A DNA stretch of 42,055 nt, from assembly GCA_944324195.1 (NCBI GenBank), contig CALUVJ010000005.1, positions 1 through 42,055 of the forward strand, given 5' to 3'. Within the stretch, counting starts at the first letter, position 1, and every line of letters begins with the position of its first letter. The notes under the pieces were generated by a model. The model ran no database searches, was not told the origin of the DNA, and worked only from the letters and a program-made list of their open reading frames with translations. This DNA comes from Candidatus Gastranaerophilales bacterium (GTDB lineage: Bacteria; Cyanobacteriota; Vampirovibrionia; Gastranaerophilales; Gastranaerophilaceae). Shown one piece after another: positions 1-8,204 of the stretch. The position numbers and the translations under genes are program-made.

Positions 1-90
1 TCATTCTGAGGGCGGAAGCCCGAAGAATCTCCTGTTTGTAAAGTTTTAGGGATTCTTCGCCCCCGAATGGATATCGGGCTCAGAATGACA
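1..90. repeat. Interspersed palindromic repeat, copy 1
   Basis: The left arm starts TCATTCTGAG and the right arm ends CTCAGAATGACA. Inner arms (CGAAGAATC / GATTCTTCG) are also complementary, so the unit can fold into a long imperfect hairpin. A second copy lies at 38084-38177. The unit may begin before the window edge. No coding capacity is seen; a small non-autonomous mobile or REP-like repeat is likely. Confidence 0.8.
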
Positions 91-110
91 CTATAGGTTG
101 TTTGGATTGG

Positions 111-152
111 ACCCCTCACCCTAGCCCTCTCCCACAAGGGGAGAGGGGAAGA
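111..152. repeat. GC-rich CCCCTCACC hairpin repeat
   Basis: CCCTCTCCC (125-133) pairs with GGGGAGAGGG (138-147). The same CCCCTCACC...CTCTCCC-loop-GGG(G/C)GAGGGG module recurs at 22727, 24653 and 38024, always between genes. Confidence 0.7.
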
Positions 153-249
153 AACTGCCCAGCCCAATACATTTACCCCGCCTTCCTTCTCAACTCCTAA
201 ACTTCTAAACTTCTCAACTCTGTTAAAACAGTCAAAAGCCTTATCTGAT

Positions 250-289
250 AAGGGTTTTACCCCCCCCCCCTACGGACGCAAGGGTTTTA
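250..289. repeat. C11 homopolymer between 10-bp direct repeats
   Basis: Eleven C residues (260-270) lie between two copies of AAGGGTTTTA (250-259 and 280-289). There is no ORF here. The rest of 150-430 is AT-rich and I see no gene in it. Confidence 0.7.
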
Positions 290-432
290 GACTCATGATA
301 ATTTTCTTTTTTATTTATTAATTTTAATTGTCTATCCTTAATCAACATGGTGCATATATCCTTATATATAGTATATGCCACATTTAAATATTCTATAACA
401 CTTTGTTAAATTTTTGTTACATATTTATTCTA

Positions 433-462
433 ATAAAAAAGCGGGAATATGTTTCCCGCCTG
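433..462 (-). terminator. Rho-independent terminator of the 98-residue protein gene
   Basis: On the minus strand GCGGGAA, a 5-nt loop and TTCCCGC are followed by TTTTTT. It lies about 50 nt past the stop of the gene ending at 508. Confidence 0.85.
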
Positions 463-507
463 AAATACCTTATTATACTGTTAAATCTCTCTCTTCTCTC
501 GCGTATA

Positions 508-804
508 TTATGCCTTGCTCTCGCCTTTATCTTGAACCTTAGCAACTTCTTCTTTCTCTTTCTCTGCATTAGCTTCATTCTCTTTATCTTGTTCTTCAAC
601 ATACATTGTTGCAAACTGTTCATATAAATCTGTATCAGCTAATATTTCATCTAATTCCAAATAAGTATTCTCATCTTTATTAGCCTCTACATATTTGTCT
701 TGCGCTATATCAAATTTCTGTGCTTGATTTTGAGTTAATTTATCTGCCCCAAGAGTTTTTACTATAAAATTCTTTAATACATTTGCGTTAATATTAGTTG
801 ACAT
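508..804 (-). CDS. Small acidic hypothetical protein (98 aa)
   Basis: I do not recognise the family. The protein has no signal peptide or membrane segment. It starts with a short ordered part (MSTNINANVLKNFIVKTLG) and ends in a charged Lys/Glu/Ala-rich, probably disordered or coiled tail from about residue 68. The start is supported by AGGAGA about 8 nt upstream of the ATG. A terminator follows, so it is a single-gene unit. It is probably cytosolic. The function is unknown. Confidence 0.75.
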   Translation of the reverse strand: MSTNINANVLKNFIVKTLGADKLTQNQAQKFDIAQDKYVEANKDENTYLELDEILADTDLYEQFATMYVEEQDKENEANAEKEKEEVAKVQDKGESKA

Positions 805-920
805 AATTTGTCTCCTTTTGTTTTTTCATCTTACATATATTAAAAGTATATAAATTTTATCGAATTTCACAAAAGACAAAAAACGTTACATTTCTTTACA
901 CTTATAAGATTACAACTTTT

Positions 921-951
921 AAATAAAGAAAAACCGGGCGCTAAACCCGGT
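921..951 (-). terminator. Terminator of the glycosidase gene
   Basis: On the minus strand ACCGGG and CCCGGT flank a 7-nt loop, followed by TTTTCTTT. It lies about 105 nt past the stop at 1056. Confidence 0.8.
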
Positions 952-1055
952 GTATCCCTATATTACTTAATCGTAGTTTACTTAATCGTAACGTATACTC
1001 CTATGGGTAAATGTCATTCCGGTTTGAATTAACACTACCCGTTTTATATCTTTTA

Positions 1056-3332
1056 CTACTTAATTACCGTGAAGAACTTAAATTCTGCAGGCATTAATTT
1101 TCCGAAAGAAAGTGAATTTGTTGCAGCAACAAATTTTTCCTCCATATAATCGGTACCGTCAAATCTGAATTCTGAAACTATTGAATAATCACAAGAAAGT
1201 TCTATTGTCTTATCAAAAACTTCTCTGCCTTCCTGAATTTCCGGTCTTGATTCTCCGTTTTCTTCAATCAAAACTTTTTCAGTCGGAGAATGGTAGTTTG
1301 CAACAACGAGAATTGAATTTTTCAAGCCCTCTTTTTGTATAAGCCATGCGGCAAATCCATCCTCATCCTGTCTTATAACGTGAGCTTCGCCATCTGTTAT
1401 TACAGGACAATTTTTTACAAACCTGTCTATGGCATCAAATTTTGTATAGAAATCATAATCTTTGTCTCTCTTAAGCGAAACTTCGTTGCCTATAATATGC
1501 TCCATGCCGGTTTTTGTGAAAGATTCATCACCATCTATGTACATTACAGGTCTCTGAGCGTTGCGCCCTCCCGGCAGGAACTTGTATTTAAACCATTTAA
1601 ACAGAGCTCCCTGTTCGCCCAGCTGCCCCGGATATCTGTCTATTGCTTCAAACTCGCCATCCTGATTATTATATGTCTTAAGTATTGAAAGCGGTGTTGA
1701 TGCCTTTGACGAAGAATTATAATTTGAAAGATTTAAATTATCTTCTGCAATTGCTTCAGGACTCTTATATGATTGAGAAACAATATCATTTCCCCATAAA
1801 ACATCAAAGTGCATATCTTCATGATATTCTTTGAAATAATTATCCCAGAGCATATATTCCGCTAATGTTGCAAAATAAGGGATTTTTTCTTTCATTGCAG
1901 AATTCAGCATACCCAAAACTTTTCGCGGAGCTCTATAACTTATCGGAACACCGTCTTTTTCGGAAACTTCATCTACTATATGGTCTATGTGATCAACCCT
2001 AAATCCGTCAAAGTTAAATTCCTCCTGCAAATTTTTCATATAATCAATAAAGAATTTTATAACATCATTATTATACTTACCGTTTTCAAGGCAAACGAAG
2101 TAATAAGGAGTTTGGCAGTCTAAATTTGCAAACTTGGTTACATCTTCACCATCAAACTTATAATGCTTAAAAATAGGGAAAGAAGCTCCGACACTCATTC
2201 TGTCAAAAACAGGAACACCTGCAGAACACCAAGCCCCGCCGGGTGACGGCCACATACCTTCCTGAATTAATCTTTGAATAATTTCATTCTGGTTTGTGAT
2301 TTCATTCTCTGACAATTTTTTGCCGTGAGTATTGCCCGCCAATTTATTAATTATCGTTTTTGCTTTCTTATGAAGCTTATCCTGAATACTTTTTTCTAAC
2401 ATTGAATTAGATAAAAATATCTTTGTATCCTTTAGTGATTCATCTATATCCTCAAAAATTTTCCGGTAATGTTCGGTCAAATCACCGTAACTTTCACCCT
2501 TAAGCGATTTTTTGTATATTCCGGAAACAATATCCAAATCGTCTTTTGAATATTTATCAGCCAAATCAGAAACTGCTTTATCAATATGTTTTATAATCTC
2601 TTCAATAAGAGCATTTATATCAAACCATCTTGCACATTCCGGAGTTGTTAACACAACTTTTGAAAATCTTCCTGCTTGAGGAAGTATGTCATAAATTACC
2701 GGATGCCCGGCCAGTTGAGACATTTGAATAAATATCTTCACCTGTTCATCAACACCGCAGCCGGTTTTTTCCGTAATATTTTTATCTTCAAGGGCAGGGC
2801 TTACACAGCTTGCGGTAGGAAGGTATGCACACCCGAATTCACGAGGATGAAACGGAGTTAAGTACATAGTGGTTGAAAAAATATTGTTCTCCAAATTTCC
2901 TGTTGGCAATATCAACAATTCACGCAGCCAATCCATAAATTTCCCGCACTCGTCAGACTTATTTCCGTCGCCAAGCCCGGCCAAATTAATTAACTTGACA
3001 TCGTGCCCTTCTTTTTGAAGCCAGTTTGAATTTTTTACATTGTTTCTTGCAAGAACACTTGATTTTGTAAAGTTAAAAACACCGTCAGAAAAAACACCGT
3101 TTGCTTCCCACTTTGATTCCAAGGCAAATAAAACTTCCTCATCTGATAATTCCTCCAATGCTTTTATCTGCGGGTAAGGAAGATACCCATACTTTTTCAT
3201 TTGAGATTTTAAAAACTCTTTTCTTTCATCTGAAATACTTTCAAACGAATATATTTCTCGTAACTTAGCATAAAAATTGTTTAAATTTGCACAGCCGTTT
3301 TCAGCTTCTTTTTTAAACAAAAAATCTAACAT
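1056..3332 (-). CDS. GH13-like alpha-amylase family glycosidase
   Basis: This is a large (758 aa) protein with the catalytic signatures of the alpha-amylase (GH13) TIM barrel. FDGFRVDHIDHI at about 441-452 is region II, with the expected nucleophile Asp447. LAEYM supplies the acid/base Glu492. NNQD at 555-558 replaces the usual NHD, keeping Asp558. A region-I-like YDILPQ lies near residue 213. The long stretch before the barrel core and the degenerate regions I and IV mark a divergent subfamily, so substrate (alpha-glucan, maltodextrin or glucan rearrangement) cannot be told. No signal peptide is seen, so it is probably cytoplasmic. I chose the ATG at 3332 because AAGGAG lies 7 nt upstream; an in-frame ATG 20 codons earlier has no such site. 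It is monocistronic with its own terminator. Confidence 0.85.
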   Translation of the reverse strand: MLDFLFKKEAENGCANLNNFYAKLREIYSFESISDERKEFLKSQMKKYGYLPYPQIKALEELSDEEVLFALESKWEANGVFSDGVFNFTKSSVLARNNVKNSNWLQKEGHDVKLINLAGLGDGNKSDECGKFMDWLRELLILPTGNLENNIFSTTMYLTPFHPREFGCAYLPTASCVSPALEDKNITEKTGCGVDEQVKIFIQMSQLAGHPVIYDILPQAGRFSKVVLTTPECARWFDINALIEEIIKHIDKAVSDLADKYSKDDLDIVSGIYKKSLKGESYGDLTEHYRKIFEDIDESLKDTKIFLSNSMLEKSIQDKLHKKAKTIINKLAGNTHGKKLSENEITNQNEIIQRLIQEGMWPSPGGAWCSAGVPVFDRMSVGASFPIFKHYKFDGEDVTKFANLDCQTPYYFVCLENGKYNNDVIKFFIDYMKNLQEEFNFDGFRVDHIDHIVDEVSEKDGVPISYRAPRKVLGMLNSAMKEKIPYFATLAEYMLWDNYFKEYHEDMHFDVLWGNDIVSQSYKSPEAIAEDNLNLSNYNSSSKASTPLSILKTYNNQDGEFEAIDRYPGQLGEQGALFKWFKYKFLPGGRNAQRPVMYIDGDESFTKTGMEHIIGNEVSLKRDKDYDFYTKFDAIDRFVKNCPVITDGEAHVIRQDEDGFAAWLIQKEGLKNSILVVANYHSPTEKVLIEENGESRPEIQEGREVFDKTIELSCDYSIVSEFRFDGTDYMEEKFVAATNSLSFGKLMPAEFKFFTVIK

Positions 3333-3501
3333 AGGGTTCTCCTTACATAAATTTGTGATCCGGATAGTATATTTCCGATTAAGATTTTTCAACCTTTTCT
3401 CGTATACAAGGATAATATCATGCTTATATATTTTTTACAAACAAACGTAAAGTTTTATTAAGAGAAATGCAAAAATTTTTATCCGGCGTTTTAAACAAAG
3501 T

Positions 3502-4146
3502 ATGATTACATTTACAAGTAAACAACATTCCATAAGAAACGCCGATTTGATAACAAGAAAGGCACATTCACAGTATCCGCATATTTCAGAAAGTAAAATT
3601 TCCTCAATGATAGGGAATGATAAGGTTAAAGACTTATTCTTCGGGCAAATGTCATTTGAATACGCGCTTAAATTCGCAGCTGAAAGATTAAAAATTGACC
3701 TTGATGAAAAAAACGCACACCGATACGTTCTTGAATCCTTAAAAAACGGACTGGGAAATTGCTATGAAGAAGCAAAATTAGCAGAACTTATTGCAAAAAT
3801 TAACGGACAGAAAAATATTTACTCAGGAAAAATTTATGCGGGAAAAGGTTTTGCAAAACACGAAGTTGCTTTTATTACAAATAAAGAAATTAAACCCGAT
3901 AAATTTTACAGGTTCAAAAACAAAGAAGCAATAATTTTGGACCCGTGGTTAGGTATTACTGATTTTGCCGGGAATTATTTTACGCGAATATGTAAAAATT
4001 TCAACCGGACGCTCGGAATCAAATCCTATTCAAAACCAAAGCTTCAACCGGATTTTTCCGGCAAAATTTCCGCAAGAAAACTTGCAGAGTACAAAAAAAA
4101 TAACCCGGAATTAATTATTAAAAAGTTTAAAAAAATAAAAATATAA
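3502..4146 (+). CDS. Putative papain/transglutaminase-fold protein (Cys-His-Asp)
   Basis: This 214-residue protein is not a family I can name. It has an ordered Cys-His-Asp series typical of papain-like and transglutaminase-like folds: GLGNCYEEAKLAELI (Cys87, start of a helix), KHEVAFI (His120, strand) and ILDPWLG (Asp147, strand). Such a fold could be a protease, deamidase, peptidase or an inactive binder. The C-terminus is very basic (ends KKFKKIKI). No signal peptide or membrane helix is seen. There is no Shine-Dalgarno before the ATG; a weak TTTAAA ends about 6 nt upstream, so a leaderless start is possible. It is divergent from the glycosidase gene and stands alone. The triad assignment is inference from spacing. 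Confidence 0.7.
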   Translation: MITFTSKQHSIRNADLITRKAHSQYPHISESKISSMIGNDKVKDLFFGQMSFEYALKFAAERLKIDLDEKNAHRYVLESLKNGLGNCYEEAKLAELIAKINGQKNIYSGKIYAGKGFAKHEVAFITNKEIKPDKFYRFKNKEAIILDPWLGITDFAGNYFTRICKNFNRTLGIKSYSKPKLQPDFSGKISARKLAEYKKNNPELIIKKFKKIKI

Positions 4147-4190
4147 ACAGAACTTAACAAACTCGCTCGTCCCACTTGCCTGAAAAGCAT

Positions 4191-4339
4191 GTTTATACTA
4201 CGATTTTATTGGTTACACTGGTCGATAGGTATAACCCTAGTCGGCGGGGGTAAATAGCGGATGGCAAACCAAAACAAACCGTTTTGAAACTCCTAATAAT
4301 ACTTCCTCCCCGATGGAGCAGTATAGCCCGTAGTAAAAC
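4191..4339 (+). ncRNA. Candidate structured 5' leader of rpsB
   Basis: The 220 nt before rpsB hold no ORF but ordered complementarity. An outer stem ACTACG (4197-4202) pairs with CGTAGT (4329-4334), with extra flanking pairs. An internal hairpin GGTTA (4211-4215) pairs with TAACC (4232-4236). GC-rich CGGGG near 4245 can pair with CCCCG near 4310. The structure ends about 20 nt before the SD. S2 autoregulates rpsB through its leader in some bacteria, so an S2-binding leader is the simplest reading. A separate small RNA is the alternative. Confidence 0.45.
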
Positions 4340-4366
4340 AAGTTAGAAAAACAAAGGAGACAAAAG

Positions 4367-5131
4367 ATGTCAACAGCATCACTTATTGAACTTTTAGAAG
4401 CAGGCGTTCACTTCGGACACCAGACACAACACTGGAACCCTAAAATGAAACCGTATATCTACGGTGCAAGAAATGGTATTTATATTCTTGATTTAAGAAA
4501 AACTACTACTCTTCTTGACACTGCTTATGATGTAGTTAGAGAATACGCGGCAAAAGGCAGAAACGTACTTTTTGTAGGTACTAAAAAACAAGCTGCCGAA
4601 GTTGTTGCTGAAGAAGCAGCTCGCTCCGGAGCTTATTATATCAACAGAAGATGGCTGGGCGGTATGTTAACTAACTTTGAAACAATCAGAGGAAGAGTTA
4701 ACAAGCTCAGAGAATTAGAAGACTTCATCGCTTCCGGCCACGCTGAAAAATTACCTAAAAAAGAACAGGCTCAATTAAACAGGCAGCTTGCTAAATTGAG
4801 TAAAACTTTAGGCGGTATCAAAGAAATGAGAGGACTTCCAGATATTATCTTTGTTATCGATCAGGCTAAAGAAGATATTGCTATAAAAGAAGCAAACAAG
4901 TTAAATATTCCGGTAATCTGCTTAGCTGATACAAATGCAAATCCGGACGGCATCAACTATATTATTCCTGGTAATGACGATGCTATCCGCTCAATTAAAT
5001 TAATTACTTCAAAATTAGCAGATGCAGTTATTGAAGGAAAACAGTTAAAAGAAAACAATGCTAACTCTAAAGGCAAAATCGAAGCTATAACAGCTGCCGA
5101 TGCCGGCGTTGAAGAGCCTGCAACTGTATAA
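4367..5131 (+). CDS. rpsB: 30S ribosomal protein S2
   Basis: At 254 aa the length is normal for bacterial S2. The family signatures are clear: [25 protein letters not shown] at the N-terminus, the [12 protein letters not shown] block near 95-107, [17 protein letters not shown] and [26 protein letters not shown]. It binds the small-subunit head/platform region and is needed for mRNA recruitment with S1. AAAGGAG lies 8-9 nt before the ATG. It is followed by tsf, the usual bacterial order, with a repeat-filled spacer of about 150 nt in between. Confidence 0.99.
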   Translation: MSTASLIELLEAGVHFGHQTQHWNPKMKPYIYGARNGIYILDLRKTTTLLDTAYDVVREYAAKGRNVLFVGTKKQAAEVVAEEAARSGAYYINRRWLGGMLTNFETIRGRVNKLRELEDFIASGHAEKLPKKEQAQLNRQLAKLSKTLGGIKEMRGLPDIIFVIDQAKEDIAIKEANKLNIPVICLADTNANPDGINYIIPGNDDAIRSIKLITSKLADAVIEGKQLKENNANSKGKIEAITAADAGVEEPATV

Positions 5132-5256
5132 ATTAGTGAATAGTGATTGGTGAATAGTGACTAGAACAAATATCCAATCACAAAATTTGACAATTTGAGT
5201 TGTGTTATAGGAATAGTGAATAAAATCTATTCACTATTCACTATTCACTCCTCACT
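5132..5256 (+). repeat. GAATAGTGA-type repeat in the rpsB-tsf spacer
   Basis: Direct copies of the GAATAGTGA unit at 5132-5164 are followed by inverted ones. GAATAGTGAATA (5211-5222) and TATTCACTATTC (5228-5239) form a perfect 12-bp stem with a 5-nt loop, then more copies and a T-run. It could attenuate tsf relative to rpsB. The same unit occurs at 12966-13086 in the phage module. Confidence 0.75.
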
Positions 5257-5283
5257 TTTTCAAAAAAAGAAGGAGAATTTAAA

Positions 5284-6147
5284 ATGAATATTACAGCTAC
5301 TATGGTAAAAGAACTTCGTGACAAAACCGGTGCCGGTATGATGGATGCCAAAAAAGCACTTGTTGAAGTTGACGGTGATATGGAAAAAGCAATGGAAGTT
5401 TTACGTCAAAAAGGTATTGCTTCTGCTGATAAGAAAATGGGAAGAATTGCTGCTGAAGGCAGAATCGGCTCTTATGTTTCAGACTCAGCTGGTGCTATGA
5501 TTGAAGTAAACTGCGAAACAGACTTCGTTGCTAAAAATGCTGAATTCATCGAATTAACTAACGGACTTGCCCAATTAGTTGCAGAATCTAATCCTGCTGA
5601 TGTTGATGCGCTTCTTGCAACAACCTGCCCTAAATGCGGCAAGCTTATATCAGATGTTATCAAAGAAAAAATCGCCTCTATCGGTGAAAAAATTACCGTA
5701 AGAAGATTTGTAAGATACGAAGGTAACATTGCAACTTACATTCACAATGGTAAAATTGGCGTTTTACTTCAAACAGATGCAAAAGACGAAGCTCTTGCAA
5801 AAGATATCTGCTTGCACATAGCTTCCTCTGCTCCTGAATTCGTTTCAAGAAAAGATATTCCGGCTTCTGTTATAGAAGAAGAAACAAGAATTGAAATGGG
5901 TAAAGAGGACTTGGCTAACAAGCCTGAACAAATCAGAGCAAAAATTGTTGAAGGCAGAGTTAACAAGTTAATGGCTCACAGATGCTTAATCGAACAGCCG
6001 TTTGTTAAAAATCCTGACCAAACTATTGAACAATTGATTTCCGGCAAATTTAATATTGTTAAGTTTGACAGATATGTTCTTGGTGAAGGTCTTGAAAAAA
6101 GAAACGACAACTTTGCTGATGAAGTTATGAGCCAATTAAATAAATAG
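5284..6147 (+). CDS. tsf: Elongation factor Ts
   Basis: EF-Ts is the guanine-nucleotide exchange factor that recycles EF-Tu-GDP. At 287 aa it is of usual length. The N-terminal UBA-like part carries the family signature VKELRDKTGAGMMDAKKAL. The core has the second signature around VNCETDFVAKN (76-86), then IGEKITVRRFVRYEG and a C-terminal dimerisation-type half. AGAAGGAG lies about 9 nt before the ATG. An unusual CPKC (Cys115, Cys118) sits just before the helix preceding IGEKI; I do not know it as a general EF-Ts feature. It is cotranscribed with or downstream of rpsB and ends at a strong bidirectional terminator. Confidence 0.99.
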   Translation: MNITATMVKELRDKTGAGMMDAKKALVEVDGDMEKAMEVLRQKGIASADKKMGRIAAEGRIGSYVSDSAGAMIEVNCETDFVAKNAEFIELTNGLAQLVAESNPADVDALLATTCPKCGKLISDVIKEKIASIGEKITVRRFVRYEGNIATYIHNGKIGVLLQTDAKDEALAKDICLHIASSAPEFVSRKDIPASVIEEETRIEMGKEDLANKPEQIRAKIVEGRVNKLMAHRCLIEQPFVKNPDQTIEQLISGKFNIVKFDRYVLGEGLEKRNDNFADEVMSQLNK

Positions 6148-6161
6148 GTTAAATTTATAAC

Positions 6162-6199
6162 AAAAAAAGGATAAAGAGAATTCTCTTTATCCTTTTTTA
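6162..6199. terminator. Bidirectional terminator between tsf and the convergent gene
   Basis: A near-perfect palindrome AAAGGATAAAGAGAA|TTCTCTTTATCCTTT is flanked by A-run and T-run. It serves tsf on plus and the 298-residue protein gene on minus, whose stop codon (6187) lies inside the stem. Confidence 0.9.
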
Positions 6200-7083
6200 T
6201 TTTTCTTTTTTAAAATCTTTTGCAGCTCGTTATTTATTTTTTTGAATTCTTCATGTATTTCCCAAATTTTGGGCATTCTTACAGCATCATCATAAGGAAT
6301 TTTTGCCGAATAAAAAGATGCAACATCCATATTATACATAATCTCTGCCGGATTAGGATTCTCTTTTTTCATCATGCTTAAGGAACTTTCTAACAGCATC
6401 CACAATAATTTCATAATATTATTAAAATATTTATGCCTTACTTTTTCCTGCGTAGTAGCCTTACGTTTAGTATATTTATTTATTTTTTCAACAAAACTGG
6501 TATTTGCACTTTTGTATTGTAAAACAATCCTCTCTAAAACATTCACCAGTTCTAATTGTTCATTATCTGTCCACTCTATCGATTTTAAAGTCTGAGGAAA
6601 TTTATTCAATTTTTTATATACCGCAACACTCATATTCATCAATGAAACCATTCTTCCCAGTATATGCCTGTAGTCTATACCTTTATTTAAGGGATAAGAT
6701 TTATACATATTAATGCTTTCTTCTATAATTTTTTTATATGTTTCAGGCTTTACCTCGCCTGAAATTATATTTTCCGGGGTAATATTTTTGATAAGAGTTG
6801 AGTATATTACATTAACCAAATTGATATTCTTTGCTGAAGCATCCTTAGATATTAGATTTCTGATACTTTTACATATTGTTTTTACTTTAAAATCATCAAT
6901 CCCGCTATCTATATATTCATTAGTGAGTTTACCAAACATATATATATTGGAATTAAGCGAATTTTTTCCAATCTGCTTAAAAAATTTATCACAATCCCCA
7001 ATGAACAGATTGTGTTTGATAATATTTGTTTGCTCCGCCGAGACGTTAACGGGTTTCAATATTTTATACGCATTAATTTTCAA
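6187..7083 (-). CDS. Helical hypothetical protein (298 aa)
   Basis: I do not recognise this protein. It is Lys/Asn/Ile-rich and predicted mostly helical, without membrane segments, Cys clusters or a catalytic motif. The start is TTG at 7083, supported by AAGGAAG 7 nt upstream; no in-frame ATG nearby fits better. The C-terminus ends in a run of lysines (KKKNKKG) coded inside the shared terminator. It is monocistronic and convergent with tsf. It forms the last clearly host-type gene before the accessory region that starts near 7.2 kb. About 110 nt upstream an 8-bp CGGGAAAA/TTTTCCCG inverted repeat (about 7114-7148) is present. Confidence 0.75.
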   Translation of the reverse strand: MKINAYKILKPVNVSAEQTNIIKHNLFIGDCDKFFKQIGKNSLNSNIYMFGKLTNEYIDSGIDDFKVKTICKSIRNLISKDASAKNINLVNVIYSTLIKNITPENIISGEVKPETYKKIIEESINMYKSYPLNKGIDYRHILGRMVSLMNMSVAVYKKLNKFPQTLKSIEWTDNEQLELVNVLERIVLQYKSANTSFVEKINKYTKRKATTQEKVRHKYFNNIMKLLWMLLESSLSMMKKENPNPAEIMYNMDVASFYSAKIPYDDAVRMPKIWEIHEEFKKINNELQKILKKKNKKG

Positions 7084-7212
7084 AACTTCACTTCCTTAAC
7101 CTTTTAAAACCCCGGGAAAAATAATTTTGCTAGTTTGGAGTTTTCCCGTCGTTCTGCAGGTTATAAGTTTATTAACCGCAATACTTGGCACTGATTAATA
7201 AAATTACAATAT

Positions 7213-7359
7213 TTAAATTAAATCCTCCAGCATTTTATTAATTTCTTTATCATTCATTTCATCTAAAGATTTTTGATTATAAATTCTTCTCAGAATATCT
7301 TCGCGGGTAACTTTGCCCCATTCCAGCTTGAATTTGTCCTTAGCATATTTTGCATTCAT
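7213..7359 (-). CDS. 48-aa protein ending in a scaffold-like C-terminal tail
   Basis: This short minus-strand ORF starts MNAKYAKDKFKLEWGKVTRE. AAAGGA lies 6 nt upstream of its ATG. Its last 20 residues, QKSLDEMNDKEINKMLEDLI, match the end of the phage scaffold (KKRLDEMTPKEVNELLQKLI, 11 of 20 identical) and the tail past the lipase stop at 8988-9089. It is therefore either a free capsid-binding peptide or the surviving 3' end of a larger tailed effector gene. It is divergent from the leaderless membrane-protein gene at 7399, the same layout as the lipase/membrane pairs. No domain other than the tail is recognisable. Confidence 0.6.
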   Translation of the reverse strand: MNAKYAKDKFKLEWGKVTREDILRRIYNQKSLDEMNDKEINKMLEDLI

Positions 7360-7363
7360 ATCT

Positions 7364-7392
7364 TTGTTCCTTTCCGTTTCATATGTTATACT
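7364..7392 (+). promoter_or_regulatory. Promoter predicting a leaderless mRNA for 7399
   Basis: TTGTTC, 17-bp spacer, then TATACT with an extended TG (TGTTATACT). The -10 ends 6 nt before the ATG at 7399, so the first transcribed base is expected at or next to the A of ATG. No SD is present. Confidence 0.65.
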
Positions 7393-7398
7393 TACGTT

Positions 7399-8001
7399 AT
7401 GAGATTTAAGAATTATTTTAATAATCTGGAGAAATATTGGAGTGCTAATTTTTTGGCATTAATATCAGCTGCATTTTTATTCTCTTTTATTACTTGGGCA
7501 CTTATAAACCTTGTGAGCTTTGCTTTTCAATCGACAAGTTTTTCAGAGTATTGTAAGCTTGTAGACGAAAAATGCCCCCTATACACTCCTATTTATCCAA
7601 TACTTTTTTTCCCGATATCTTGCATCCTTTCAGCAGAAATTTCTATTTTTTATATTTTTATAATCATCTCAAAAAAAAAGTGGTTTTCTATTGCTAACAT
7701 ATTGCCTATCATTATAATTTGGATTAAGTTTTTTGCTGAAATGCAAGGCACCATTAACTCTTCCGGGTGTCTTGTTTCTTTCATTTTTTTCCCGATGACT
7801 ATTCTGGGATCTTTAATTTCAATAGGAATATACCTAATTTTGTTATTATTAGAATTAATACCCAAATTTAGAGTTCCACTGTCACCGGTTTCTCAAAATA
7901 ATATTTTCAAAAAATATATTAGAGTTTTTTACTGCTTCTACTTTGTAATAATATGCTCAATTATTTATGTAATAGGATTAATAATTAATTATTATGCTTA
8001 G
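7399..8001 (+). CDS. Small multi-TM membrane protein, duplicate 1 (200 aa)
   Basis: The protein begins MRFKNYFNNLEKYW and has about four hydrophobic helices (near 20-42, 65-90, 98-115 and 138-160), with a final one near 178-198. A Cys-containing loop (CKLVDEKCPLYTPIYP) joins the first two. I do not recognise a family. The ORF is open upstream to 7273, but the promoter geometry and the duplicate at 8205 both fix the start at 7399. It is about 97% identical to the next gene over most of its length, and the two C-termini diverge (ends LIINYYA). By position, divergent from a tail-bearing ORF, an immunity or exclusion role is possible; this is inference. Confidence 0.8.
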   Translation: MRFKNYFNNLEKYWSANFLALISAAFLFSFITWALINLVSFAFQSTSFSEYCKLVDEKCPLYTPIYPILFFPISCILSAEISIFYIFIIISKKKWFSIANILPIIIIWIKFFAEMQGTINSSGCLVSFIFFPMTILGSLISIGIYLILLLLELIPKFRVPLSPVSQNNIFKKYIRVFYCFYFVIICSIIYVIGLIINYYA

Positions 8002-8098
8002 CCCCGCAATTTCTTATATAACCATCAACCTTGGTATCATCACTTAGCGTATATCCATTTACATAATATAAACCTATGCATTCTTTTCGATTTGTCAT
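7985..8098 (-). CDS. 37-aa DGT-tag-like small protein
   Basis: A tiny ORF with an excellent ribosome binding site (GGAGG 6 nt before ATG). Its sequence carries YYVNGYTLSDDTKVDGYIRN, which matches the C-terminal tag of the lipase at 9090 (VDGYTRADGTKVSGY), of the lipase at 32560 (VDGYQRDGYTVRGYIRKC) and of the papain-fold protein (VESYTRDDGTKVEGHWRS). It ends CGAKHNN. It overlaps the last 17 nt of the convergent membrane-protein gene and is divergent from the copy at 8205. It may be a free tag peptide or the 3' relic of a tagged effector whose body has been lost and which gained a start site. Confidence 0.55.
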   Translation of the reverse strand: MTNRKECIGLYYVNGYTLSDDTKVDGYIRNCGAKHNN

Positions 8099-8189
8099 AA
8101 ATTTCCTCCGTTTCTTAATACTAAAGCTAACTTTTAGAATATTTCTATAGGTTAAAATTCCTCATATCTTTTAAAGGTATCTTATTATA

Positions 8190-8198
8190 TGTTATACT
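8190..8198 (+). promoter_or_regulatory. Extended -10 for leaderless 8205
   Basis: TGTTATACT, identical to the first duplicate; the -10 ends 6 nt before ATG. The -35 region (TTTAAA) is weak. Confidence 0.55.
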
Positions 8199-8204
8199 TA
8201 CGTT

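Noticed and set aside
403..627. Hydrophobic open frame opposite the 98-aa gene
   Set aside because: It is the antisense of an SD-led acidic gene plus its terminator; no start signals.
5472..5966. Antisense frames in tsf
   Set aside because: Shadow of a core gene; no initiation signals.
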